NCBI RefSeq assembly: GCF_025751495.1
Contig: NZ_JAOWKZ010000001.1
Span: 751,920 to 815,919 of the forward strand
Source: Albidovulum litorale
GTDB lineage: Bacteria > Pseudomonadota > Alphaproteobacteria > Rhodobacterales > Rhodobacteraceae
DNA length: 64,000 nucleotides
Direction of reading: 5' to 3'
Part shown: positions 9,141 through 16,076 of the stretch, piece by piece
Position numbering within the stretch: the first letter of the stretch is position 1
Layout of the letters: the number at the start of each line of letters is the position of its first letter
The notes under the pieces: generated by a model
The model's database searches: none
Told to the model about the DNA's origin: nothing
Seen by the model: only the letters and a program-made list of their open reading frames with translations
Translations under genes and position numbers: made by a program

Positions 9141-9484
9141 TGTGCGACCTCTCCAAGCGCGACCGTATCGATGGGATCGGTGATCGGCGGCAGCGCGACC
9201 GCGGGATAGCGCACTTCGGCAATCCCGCCGAACTGCCGGGGATCCAGCGGCAGAAGACCAAGGCGTTCAAAGTTGATATCCGCCAGCTCCCGCAACCGGT
9301 CAGGTCGGTTGAGATAGGCCCATTCCGCCCTCAGCACACCAAGGCTTTCGCGAAGCTGCCCGATTTCGCGCTGAAGATCGCGTATCTCGGCAAGTTCGGC
9401 CTGGGTCCGGTAGTTTTCCCGGTAGGCCCAGAAGGCAAGTGCCATGACAGCGGCGGCGGCAAGGACAACGATCAGGCTGCGCAT
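9137..9484 (-). CDS. ftsL: FtsL-like division protein
   Basis: Bitopic membrane protein of 115 residues. One N-terminal helix (LIVVLAAAAVMALAFWAY) is followed by a periplasmic coiled coil (TQAELAEIRDLQREIGQLRE) and a short tail. FtsL sequences diverge strongly; size, topology and position between rsmH and ftsI support the call. In other bacteria FtsL forms a complex with FtsB and FtsQ at the septum. One-base overlap with rsmH and four-base overlap with ftsI. Confidence 0.85.
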   Translation of the reverse strand: MRSLIVVLAAAAVMALAFWAYRENYRTQAELAEIRDLQREIGQLRESLGVLRAEWAYLNRPDRLRELADINFERLGLLPLDPRQFGGIAEVRYPAVALPPITDPIDTVALGEVAQ

Positions 9485-10476
9485 CAGTTTCGCCCTTCAA
9501 GCGCGGGTTTCGGAAGTCCGAGCGCGGCGCGGTCGACGGAACCGGCCGGTGCCTCGGTACGGATACCCACGCGCAGTTTTGCGGACCGTGCGCGCGGGTT
9601 TTGTGCAAGTTCTTCGTCATCGGGCCCGACGGCCTTGCGGGTCTTGAGCGAGAAGGCGGGCTCAACCTGCTTACGCGCCGGCGCATAGCGGCTGCCCTGC
9701 CCCTCGCCGCCCGAGCGAAGCTGGAAGAAGCGCTTGACGATGCGGTCCTCCAGTGAATGGAAGGTGACGACCGCAAGCTGCCCGCCCGGTTTCAACGCCC
9801 GCTCGGCGGCTTCGAGCCCCTCGGCCAACTGCCCGAACTCGTCATTCACGGCGATCCGGATCGCCTGAAAGCTGCGGGTCGCCGGATGGCTCTGGCCCGG
9901 TTTCTGCCGTGGCAGGCAGCGTTCGATGACAGCGGCAAGTTCCAGCGTGCGCGAAAACGGCCGCGCGGCGACAATGGCGCGGGCGATCCGGCGAGAGGCG
10001 CGCTCTTCACCGTAATGATAAAGGATGTCGGCAATCTCGCCCTCGCCCGCCTCGTTTACCAGATCGGCGGCGGTAGGCCCACTGTGGGCCATCCGCATGT
10101 CGAGGGGGCCGTCTTTCTGGAAGGAAAAGCCCCGCTCGGCCTGATCAAGCTGCATCGACGACACGCCGAGGTCGAGGACAACGCCATCGACCGGTTCACC
10201 GGCCAAACGATCCATGTCGGAAAACGTGCCTTCGACCAGTTCCAGCCGATCGCCATATTGCCCGGCCCAGTCTTCGGCCATGCGAAACACCATCGGATCG
10301 CGGTCGATGCCGATGACCTTGTCCGCCCCTGCCTCCAAGAGGCCGCGCGAATAGCCCCCGGCCCCGAACGTGCCGTCAATCCATGTGCCGGAGACAGGTG
10401 CGACCGCCTCTAGGAGCGGCCGCAGCAAAACCGGGATATGGGGGGCGTCTGATATGCGGGCAGCGGCAGCGGCCAT
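9484..10476 (-). CDS. rsmH: RsmH (MraW), 16S rRNA m4C1402 methyltransferase
   Basis: SAM-dependent methyltransferase that modifies the N4 position of C1402 in 16S rRNA. 330 residues. Family motifs: [13 protein letters not shown] near the N-terminus, the SAM-binding [39 protein letters not shown] and [13 protein letters not shown]. The ATG at 10476 follows AAAGGGTGAGAG. It starts three bases after the mraZ stop, the usual dcw arrangement. Confidence 0.97.
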   Translation of the reverse strand: MAAAAARISDAPHIPVLLRPLLEAVAPVSGTWIDGTFGAGGYSRGLLEAGADKVIGIDRDPMVFRMAEDWAGQYGDRLELVEGTFSDMDRLAGEPVDGVVLDLGVSSMQLDQAERGFSFQKDGPLDMRMAHSGPTAADLVNEAGEGEIADILYHYGEERASRRIARAIVAARPFSRTLELAAVIERCLPRQKPGQSHPATRSFQAIRIAVNDEFGQLAEGLEAAERALKPGGQLAVVTFHSLEDRIVKRFFQLRSGGEGQGSRYAPARKQVEPAFSLKTRKAVGPDDEELAQNPRARSAKLRVGIRTEAPAGSVDRAALGLPKPALEGRN

Positions 10477-10479
10477 CTC

Positions 10480-10983
10480 TCACCCTTTCGGCAGGGATGG
10501 CAGGAGGCTTCTAGGGTCGAAGTCCTCGGGATACTGATCGGCGAGTTTTGCGCTCCGCCGTGCGGCCTTGGCCTCGTAGGCCTCAGGGTTCCAGATCCGG
10601 AAATAGTCGCCCGCCGAGATGAAGAACGCCTCATTCGTCAGGCCGATCTTGTCGCGGTATTTCTGCGGGATGGTCAGGCGGCCGTCATCGTCGATCTGCG
10701 CCTCGAAGGACTGGCCATACATCAGCTCCTCGATCATCAGGCGCTCGGGCGAGCCGCGCTGCATCATGCCGATCTGGTCGTCCATCTCGTGAATCGCTTC
10801 CATCGAGAAGACATCAAGCCAGTTCTGGCTTTCCGGTCCGTAGACGATGACGATGTTGGGACGCAGACCTTCGGTCCAGTCGGGGTCAGAGGCTTCGATC
10901 ACGCGGCGGAACGGCGCGGGGATGGAAACGCGACCTTTCGCGTCCACCTTGAACGTATCCGATCCTCTGAATCTGCGTGCCAA
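10480..10983 (-). CDS. mraZ: MraZ, transcriptional regulator of the dcw cluster
   Basis: First gene of the division and cell-wall operon, 167 residues. Two MraZ half-domains each carry the DxxxR motif: DAKGR near residues 14-18 and DDDGR in IDDDGRLTIP. In E. coli MraZ binds TGGG repeats upstream of its own gene. The start is a TTG at 10983: the family N-terminus (LARRFRGSDTFKVDAKGRV) begins exactly there and AAGGAG lies nine bases before it. An ATG further upstream would add about 45 residues that are unlike MraZ. Confidence 0.93.
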   Translation of the reverse strand: MARRFRGSDTFKVDAKGRVSIPAPFRRVIEASDPDWTEGLRPNIVIVYGPESQNWLDVFSMEAIHEMDDQIGMMQRGSPERLMIEELMYGQSFEAQIDDDGRLTIPQKYRDKIGLTNEAFFISAGDYFRIWNPEAYEAKAARRSAKLADQYPEDFDPRSLLPSLPKG

Positions 10984-11037
10984 CGGCCCGCGCTCCTTAA
11001 CCTGTCCCCTCCCCCCGAAATCCGCCGTCCGGACCCT

Positions 11038-11240
11038 GAAACGACAACGGCGGATTGGGCTGCTGCCACTGCCCAATCCGCCGCCCTCGTCCCATCTCTG
11101 GGTTGTCCGGCTGCGCATGCCACCTGGGGGGATGTCTGCTCGCTCACGCGCCGGATCTTTGGTTCGATGAAAGCGGGTGCCTGTATGAAACCTGACTTTC
11201 GCCTTTTGGGTCTTGATGCCCTTGAGCCCGTCCTCATCGG
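11038..11240 (-). ncRNA. Candidate UpsM-like sRNA from the mraZ 5' leader
   Basis: In Rhodobacter sphaeroides the dcw cluster is preceded by an unusually long leader that yields the abundant sRNA UpsM by premature termination. Here the same arrangement is seen: no gene for 635 bp upstream of mraZ, a TAATAC -10-like hexamer at 11242-11247 on the minus strand, and a strong hairpin at 11048-11083. A transcript between them would be about 200 nt. No recognisable -35 hexamer. The ends are estimates and homology to UpsM was not computed. Confidence 0.45.
11048..11083 (-). terminator. 13-bp perfect hairpin in the mraZ leader
   Basis: Arms CGGCGGATTGGGC (11048-11060) and its exact complement (11071-11083) with a 10-nt loop. 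On the minus strand it is followed by TTGTCGTTTC, a weak U-tract. It lies 64 bp before the mraZ start and could end a leader RNA while letting some transcription through. Confidence 0.6.
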
Positions 11241-11349
11241 TGTATTAGGGATGCCATGGGAATTTACGGGAAGCAAGGAAAATCTTGCTTCAAAAGGTAC
11301 TAGAAGTTGCGCCAAAGAATGCTGCAACGCAACAATTGGTAGGAGTTAT

Positions 11350-11442
11350 CCCCAGACTCATCCCACAATTTGCAAAGCATGACATATTTACCGCTACATA
11401 TAGACATTCCCGCTCGAAGAACGTGAGTCCCATAATTTCCCA
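11350..11442 (-). promoter_or_regulatory. Candidate MraZ-binding TGGG boxes in the dcw promoter region
   Basis: On the minus strand, TGGGA-AATTA-TGGGA occurs at 11428-11442, exactly the TGGGN-N5-TGGGN spacing known for MraZ operators. A second pair, TGGGA and TGGGG spaced 11 bp, occupies 11350-11365. The surrounding 11230-11480 is clearly AT-richer than its neighbours, as expected for a promoter region. A small inverted repeat (GAAGCAAG/CTTGCTTC) sits at 11270-11291. Only two boxes per site instead of the usual three or four keeps confidence moderate. Nothing else was seen in 11241-11618. Confidence 0.4.
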
Positions 11443-11618
11443 GAAATTTATGCAGATACCTGAGATTGACCGCCATGCGTAGCCCATGAGGACGTTCAGC
11501 GGCCAGAATCACGCCAAAACACGGGAAATCACAGCCCGTTGATTCGTTATACGGACAGATTTCGATGTCTGCCCCATGCATTCCCATGGAGCAGCCGACG
11601 CTCCCGTGAATTCCCGGA

Positions 11619-12689
11619 TCAGGCCATTCCGCCTGCCACAAGACGCTGGGCAAGACGCGCATAGGCCTCGGCGATCGGCCCCTCGCCAGCCGCGATGGGC
11701 GTTCCGGCGTCCCCCGCCAGCCGAACGTCGAGGCTGAGGGGAACCTCACCGAGGAACGGCACGCCAAGCTTGTCAGCCTCGGCAGCGACCCCGCCATGAC
11801 CGAAGATATGCGCCTCGTGTCCGCAATTGGGGCAGACATAGGTTGACATGTTTTCGATCAGACCAAGGATCGGCGTCTTCAGCTTGCCGAACATGTCGAT
11901 GGCACGTCGGGCATCGAGAAGCGCCACATCCTGCGGGGTAGAAACGATCAGAGCGCCGGTCACATGGCTTTTCTGACAGAGCGTCAGCTGCACGTCGCCC
12001 GTTCCGGGCGGCAGGTCGACGATCAGAACATCCAGATCGCCCCAGGCCACCTGCCCCAGCATCTGCTGAAGCGCGCCCATCAGCATTGGCCCCCGCCAGA
12101 CCACGGCCTCATCCTCTTTCAGCATCAGACCGATGGACATGAAGGTGACGCCATGGGCCTGCAGGGGAATGATTGTCTTGCCATCGGGCGAGGCGGGGCG
12201 TTTTGACAGCCCCATCATGCGCGGCTGCGAGGGGCCGTAGATATCGGCATCGAGTAGCCCGACGCGGCGGCCTTGCCGTGCAAGCGCCACCGCAAGGTTC
12301 GATGAAACGGTGGATTTGCCGACCCCTCCCTTTCCTGACCCGACAGCAAGAATGCGATCGACGCCCGCAATCTTTGCTGGCCCCGCCTGCGGCGTCGGAT
12401 GCCCGCCGATCTTCAGCGAGGGCGGCGCGGGTTTCGCGGCCGGGCCATGCGCGGTCAGCACGGCTGACACAGTTGTCACGCCGGGCAGCGCCTTCACCGC
12501 TGCTTCCGCGGCCTGACGCACCGGTTCCATCCGCCGCGCGATCTCCGGGTCCGGCGCTTCGATCACGAAGCGGACGCTGTCGCCTTCGATCGTGAGCGCC
12601 CGCACCAGATCGCGTGAGACGAGGTCGCCGCCATCAGGCAGTGCAAGGCGGGAAAGGGCGGCGAGAACGGTGTCGCGGGTCTGGGTCAT
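11619..12689 (-). CDS. mrp: Mrp/ApbC family iron-sulfur cluster carrier ATPase
   Basis: P-loop ATPase of 356 residues that carries Fe-S clusters to apoproteins. An N-terminal MIP18/DUF59 domain (about residues 1-85) is followed by the deviant Walker A GSGKGGVGKSTVSSNLA near 118-134, LDADIYGPSQPRM, DLPPGTGD, and the cluster-binding CPNC in STYVCPNCGHEAHIFG. The ATG at 12689 follows AAGGACAG; an upstream in-frame start at 12719 lacks such a site. It is on the same strand as mraZ but separated by the long leader region, so it is a separate transcription unit. Confidence 0.93.
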   Translation of the reverse strand: MTQTRDTVLAALSRLALPDGGDLVSRDLVRALTIEGDSVRFVIEAPDPEIARRMEPVRQAAEAAVKALPGVTTVSAVLTAHGPAAKPAPPSLKIGGHPTPQAGPAKIAGVDRILAVGSGKGGVGKSTVSSNLAVALARQGRRVGLLDADIYGPSQPRMMGLSKRPASPDGKTIIPLQAHGVTFMSIGLMLKEDEAVVWRGPMLMGALQQMLGQVAWGDLDVLIVDLPPGTGDVQLTLCQKSHVTGALIVSTPQDVALLDARRAIDMFGKLKTPILGLIENMSTYVCPNCGHEAHIFGHGGVAAEADKLGVPFLGEVPLSLDVRLAGDAGTPIAAGEGPIAEAYARLAQRLVAGGMA

Positions 12690-12816
12690 GATGTCTGTCC
12701 TTAAGGTCGAACCCAACATGCCCGCTTTCTGGGCAAGGACAAGGGGGACATTGCCGCATCATTACGCAATCCCGTAAGCTACCGCTAGGGAAGGTAAAAT
12801 TCCCGTGATGCGCTAT

Positions 12817-12844
12817 GCAATTGCTGCATGGCAGCATTGATTGC
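12817..12844. promoter_or_regulatory. Dyad upstream of the DUF1127-CcsR unit
   Basis: TGCTGC-ATG-GCAGCA at 12822-12836 is a perfect inverted repeat, flanked by GCAAT and ATTGC. It lies about 100 bp before the DUF1127 start, in the expected promoter. In R. sphaeroides the equivalent operon depends on the RpoHI/RpoHII stress sigma factors; I could not recognise their -35/-10 elements here. Confidence 0.3.
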
Positions 12845-12935
12845 GGCGGGTATTGTGCATCCGCAGCATGAGGTCCATGTTATCGGCAACGGCGCCTGAG
12901 ACGGTGCCAATGATCCGAATGATGAGGCAAGAAAA

Positions 12936-13151
12936 ATGGCTTACTCAACTGTTACCCGTGGCGCCCATATCGGCCTGGCCGACCGTATCGCCGCTTTCTT
13001 CACTGCGCTCCGCGACAGCCGTCAGCGTTACCGCATGTACCGCCAGACCGTCAACGAATTGTCGGTGCTGAGCGACCGTGAACTGCACGACCTCGGCCTG
13101 CACCGCTCCTCGATCGACGCGATCGCGCTGGAAGCGGCCTACGGCAAGTAA
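12936..13151 (+). CDS. DUF1127 small protein (CcaF1-like) heading the CcsR RNA operon
   Basis: Basic 71-residue protein. The C-terminal half carries the DUF1127 pattern: RMYRQTVNELSVLSDRELHDLGL followed by HRSSIDAIA (shown in parts). In Rhodobacter sphaeroides the corresponding protein CcaF1 is co-transcribed with the downstream CcsR RNAs and has been described as an RNA-binding protein acting on RNA maturation and turnover. Here too the gene is followed within 10 bp by the hairpin array and a terminator at 13475, supporting one transcript. The start at 12936 has only a weak GAGG upstream. Confidence 0.88.
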   Translation: MAYSTVTRGAHIGLADRIAAFFTALRDSRQRYRMYRQTVNELSVLSDRELHDLGLHRSSIDAIALEAAYGK

Positions 13152-13159
13152 GTTTCTCT

Positions 13160-13185
13160 GCGGGCCTCCTCCTCCCCCGGCCTGC
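13160..13185 (+). ncRNA. CcsR-like hairpin 1
   Basis: 7-bp stem GCGGGCC/GGCCTGC with one G-U pair; loop contains CCTCCTCCC. Short and the weakest of the first four. Confidence 0.7.
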
Positions 13186-13191
13186 GGAAGA

Positions 13192-13223
13192 TGCGGCGGC
13201 TCCTCCTCCCTGAGGCCGCCGCA
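13192..13223 (+). ncRNA. CcsR-like hairpin 2
   Basis: 9-bp perfect stem TGCGGCGGC/GCCGCCGCA; loop starts TCCTCCTCCC. A separate small hairpin GGACC-CGAAA-GGTCC follows at 13230-13244 without the motif. Confidence 0.8.
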
Positions 13224-13253
13224 GAGATCGGACCCGAAAGGTCCCTGACGATG

Positions 13254-13284
13254 CGCCGCCCCCTCCTCCTCCCTGGGGCTGGCG
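13254..13284 (+). ncRNA. CcsR-like hairpin 3
   Basis: Stem CGCCGCCCC/GGGGCTGGCG with one bulged base; loop CTCCTCCTCCCT. Confidence 0.8.
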
Positions 13285-13291
13285 ATGTGAA

Positions 13292-13329
13292 ATGCGGCGG
13301 TGGCGTCCTCCTCCCTGCCACCGCCGCAT
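13292..13329 (+). ncRNA. CcsR-like hairpin 4
   Basis: 13-bp perfect stem ATGCGGCGGTGGC and complement, the most stable in the array; loop GTCCTCCTCCCT. Confidence 0.85.
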
Positions 13330-13342
13330 CTTCACCCTGATC

Positions 13343-13372
13343 CGGCTGGCCCACTTCCTCCCGGGACAGCCG
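13343..13372 (+). ncRNA. CcsR-like hairpin 5 (variant motif)
   Basis: 6-bp stem CGGCTG/CAGCCG, extendable by inner CCC/GGG pairing; loop contains CTTCCTCCC, one substitution from the consensus. Confidence 0.65.
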
Positions 13373-13382
13373 CGATGAAGAT

Positions 13383-13417
13383 GGGCGGCGCCCCTCCTCC
13401 TCCCTGAGGTGCCGCCC
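13383..13417 (+). ncRNA. CcsR-like hairpin 6
   Basis: 10-bp stem GGGCGGCGCC/GGTGCCGCCC with one G-U pair; loop CCTCCTCCTCCCTGA; followed by GTTTTC, so it could also cause partial termination. Confidence 0.8.
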
Positions 13418-13437
13418 GTTTTCATCCAGATTACGAC

Positions 13438-13462
13438 GGTCCCTCTCTCCCCCTTTGGGATC
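13438..13462 (+). ncRNA. Degenerate CcsR-like hairpin 7
   Basis: 6-bp stem GGTCCC/GGGATC with one G-U pair and a loop of TCTCTCCCCCTTT, resembling but not matching CUCCUCCC. Confidence 0.4.
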
Positions 13463-13474
13463 GTGGTTGCGACT

Positions 13475-13502
13475 GGCGGTGCCTTCAGGGCACCGCCTTT
13501 TT
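13475..13502 (+). terminator. Rho-independent terminator of the DUF1127-CcsR transcript
   Basis: 9-bp perfect stem GGCGGTGCC/GGCACCGCC, loop TTCAG, then five T residues. Confidence 0.92.
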
Positions 13503-13526
13503 CATTCTGCGGATATGAAAAGATTG

Positions 13527-13544
13527 TGGCCCGCATGCGGGCCA
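13527..13544 (-). terminator. 18-nt perfect palindrome, probable uvrD terminator
   Basis: TGGCCCGCATGCGGGCCA is self-complementary and on the minus strand is followed by CAATCTTTTC. It lies 78 bp past the uvrD stop and facing the CcsR terminator. Confidence 0.55.
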
Positions 13545-13621
13545 TTCGCTTGTCTCGCCTGCGCGCTTACGCGCTTAGGCTCAGACCGCCTCCGGCAGGG
13601 GTATTTCTGCAATGAAGAAAC

Positions 13622-15973
13622 TCAGAAGGGGATATCGTCCGCCGCCTCGGCGCTGACGATGAAGCTCGCCACGACATGTTTGGTGCCAGCTTTATCGAAG
13701 GCGACCTCCAGCTTGTCGCCCTCGATCCCCTCGACCACGCCGTAGCCGAATTTCTGGTGGAAAACGCGGTCGCCCTCGGTGAAGGCCGAAACGGCATCGA
13801 GGTCGATGACCACATTGCGCGCCTCGCGCGGCTGGCTGACGGGCCGGGTCTGGCTGCGGGTCTGCATGCGTTTCCAGCCGGGCGAGTTGTAGACGTCTGC
13901 CCGTGCGGCGCGATCCTCGATCCCGGCCGACATGGCAGCGGCCCCGTAGCCGCCACCATAGAGGCCGGGAGGCGTCAGCACCTCGACATGTTTGGCGGGC
14001 AGTTCGTCGATAAAGCGTGAGGGCATCTGGCTTTGCCATTGTCCGTAAACCCGCCGGTTCCCGGCGAACGAAATCGTGCACAGCTCTTCGGCCCGAGTGA
14101 TACCCACATAGCCAAGGCGGCGCTCCTCTTCGAGGCCCTTGAGCCCGCTTTCATCCATCGAACGCTGGCTGGGGAAAAGCCCGTCCTCCCATCCCGGCAG
14201 AAACACGACCGGAAACTCCAGCCCCTTGGCCGCGTGGAGGGTCATGATGGTGATCTTCTCTTCGGCATCCTCGCTGTCATTGTCCATGATCAGCGAGACA
14301 TGCTCGAGGAAGCCCTGAAGGTTGTCGAAATTTTCCAGCGCCTTCACGAGTTCCTTGAGGTTTTCCAGCCGCCCCGGCGCTTCGGGCGTCTTGTCGTTCT
14401 GCCACATCGCGGTGTAGCCGGATTCGTCGAGGATGGTTTCGGCCAGCCGGACATGGTCGTAGTCCGGGACCAGCGTCGCCCGGTGCCAGCGGTCGATGTT
14501 CTCGACGAAAGTCCGAAGCTGCGCGCCGCCCTTGCCACCGATCTGGCCCGAGGCAACGCAATAGCGCGCGCCTTCCAGAAGGCTGACCCCGTCCTCCCGC
14601 GCCTGCCGTTGGATCGTCTGCTGCGCCTTGTCGCCGAGGCCGCGTTTGGGCGTATTGACCACCCGCTCGAAGGCCAGATCGTCGTCGGGCGACACGGCAA
14701 GGCGGAAATAGGCCATCGCATCGCGAATCTCGAGCCGTTCGTAAAAGCGCGGGCCGCCGATGACACGGTAGGGCAGGCCGATGGTCAGGAACCGGTCCTC
14801 GAAGGCGCGCATCTGGTGCGAGGCGCGGACAAGGATCGCCTGATCGTTCAGGCTGCGCGGCTCCATGCCGCGGGTTCCGCGCTGAATGGCCTCCGCCTCT
14901 TCCCCGATCCAGCGCGCCTCTTCCTCGCCGTCCCAGTGGCCGATGAGGCGGACCTTCTCGCCGCCCTTGGCCTCGGTCCAGAGCGTCTTGCCCAAGCGCC
15001 CGGCATTGGCCGAGATCAGCCCTGAAGCGGCGGCGAGGATATGTTCGGTCGAGCGGTAGTTCTGTTCCAGCCGGATCACGGTCGCGCCGGGGAAGTCCTT
15101 TTCGAACCGCAGGATGTTGCCTACCTCCGCCCCACGCCAGCCATAGATCGACTGGTCGTCATCACCGACGCAGCAGATGTTCTTGTGTTTCGCCGCAAGG
15201 AGGCGCAGCCAGAGATATTGGGCGACGTTCGTATCCTGATATTCGTCCACCATTATATAGCGAAACCAGCGTTGATATTGTTCGAGAACGTCAATGTGGT
15301 TCTGAAAGATCGTCACCACATGCAGCAGCAGGTCGCCGAAATCGCAGGCATTCAGTGTCAGCAGCCGGGCCTGATAGGCAGCGTAAAGCTCGGTGCCCAT
15401 ATTGTTGAAGGCCGAGGCCTCGGACGAGGGCACCTGTTCCGGCCCCCAGGCGCGGTTCTTCCAGTTGTCAATGAGCCCCGCCAACTGCCGCGCGGGCCAG
15501 CGCTTTTCGTCGATATTGGCGGCGGCGATGATCTGTTTCATCAGTCGGATCTGGTCGTCGGTGTCGAGGATCGTAAAGTTCGACTTCAGCCCCACCAGTT
15601 CCGCGTGGCGGCGCAGAAGCTTCACGCTGATCGAGTGGAATGTGCCCATCCACGGCATCCCCTCGACCGCATGGCCCATCAGTCGCCCGACCCTCTCCTT
15701 CATCTCGCGCGCGGCCTTGTTGGTGAAGGTGACGGCCAGAACCTCGTTCGGTCGGGCCTGCCCCCGCGCCAGAAGATGCGCGATCCGGGCGGTCAAGGCC
15801 CGGGTCTTGCCCGTCCCCGCCCCGGCCAGCATCAGGACCGGACCGTCCAGCGTCTCGACCGCCTGCCGCTGCGCCGGGTTCAGACCGTCGAGATACGGTG
15901 CCGGTCGCGCGGCCATCGCGCGGGCAGAGAGGGAGGCGCCCTCAAAGGCGTCGGTATCGTCGAAACTGCTCAT
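13622..15973 (-). CDS. uvrD: UvrD/PcrA-type superfamily 1 DNA helicase
   Basis: 3'-5' DNA helicase of 783 residues acting in repair and in clearing replication obstacles. Motifs in order: Q-motif LNPAQRQAVE near 30-39, Walker A GAGTGKTRALT near 50-60, VTFTNKAAREM, Walker B VDEYQDTN, GDDDQSIYGWRGA, QNYRST, TMHAAKGLEFP-type (TLHAAKGLEFPVVF), and VGITRAEE. The start MSSFDD at 15973 is used because extension upstream enters the divergent promoter; no strong ribosome binding site precedes it. The gene is monocistronic and divergent from the FMN dehydrogenase. Confidence 0.95.
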   Translation of the reverse strand: MSSFDDTDAFEGASLSARAMAARPAPYLDGLNPAQRQAVETLDGPVLMLAGAGTGKTRALTARIAHLLARGQARPNEVLAVTFTNKAAREMKERVGRLMGHAVEGMPWMGTFHSISVKLLRRHAELVGLKSNFTILDTDDQIRLMKQIIAAANIDEKRWPARQLAGLIDNWKNRAWGPEQVPSSEASAFNNMGTELYAAYQARLLTLNACDFGDLLLHVVTIFQNHIDVLEQYQRWFRYIMVDEYQDTNVAQYLWLRLLAAKHKNICCVGDDDQSIYGWRGAEVGNILRFEKDFPGATVIRLEQNYRSTEHILAAASGLISANAGRLGKTLWTEAKGGEKVRLIGHWDGEEEARWIGEEAEAIQRGTRGMEPRSLNDQAILVRASHQMRAFEDRFLTIGLPYRVIGGPRFYERLEIRDAMAYFRLAVSPDDDLAFERVVNTPKRGLGDKAQQTIQRQAREDGVSLLEGARYCVASGQIGGKGGAQLRTFVENIDRWHRATLVPDYDHVRLAETILDESGYTAMWQNDKTPEAPGRLENLKELVKALENFDNLQGFLEHVSLIMDNDSEDAEEKITIMTLHAAKGLEFPVVFLPGWEDGLFPSQRSMDESGLKGLEEERRLGYVGITRAEELCTISFAGNRRVYGQWQSQMPSRFIDELPAKHVEVLTPPGLYGGGYGAAAMSAGIEDRAARADVYNSPGWKRMQTRSQTRPVSQPREARNVVIDLDAVSAFTEGDRVFHQKFGYGVVEGIEGDKLEVAFDKAGTKHVVASFIVSAEAADDIPF

Positions 15974-16076
15974 GGGTGGCAATCTAGCCGCATCGGGAAG
16001 TGAATTAAAGAGAAGTTCACACTCTGTTCCAACCCCAACGCTGGACTTTTTGCGCGCGCCTCGGAACAACTCCCCC

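Larger units (their letters stand above)
13160..13462 (+). ncRNA. CcsR ('cuckoo') RNA array: six hairpins plus one degenerate copy
   Basis: Seven consecutive stem-loops, each with a C/U-rich loop, lie directly behind the DUF1127 gene. Six carry CCTCCTCCC, TCCTCCTCCC or the variant CTTCCTCCC in the loop; the last has CTCTCCCC. This is the layout of the CcsR1-4 RNAs of Rhodobacter, stress-induced sRNAs defined by a conserved CUCCUCCC loop and processed from a DUF1127 mRNA. The loops are anti-Shine-Dalgarno-like, so they could bind AGGAGG-rich sequences. Members are listed separately below. R. sphaeroides has four copies; this locus appears expanded. Confidence 0.85.

Noticed and set aside
11300-11839. 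Open frames in the region between mraZ and mrp
   Set aside because: They run through AT-rich promoter sequence and into the mrp 3' end, show no conserved motif and lack ribosome binding sites.
12841-13071. Second open frame overlapping the DUF1127 start in another frame
   Set aside because: It has no ribosome binding site and the DUF1127 frame carries the conserved domain.
13160-13420. Evenly spaced repeats resembling a CRISPR array
   Set aside because: Only the short CUCCUCCC loop is repeated; the stems differ and are self-complementary. Spacing and layout match CcsR RNAs, and no cas genes are near.
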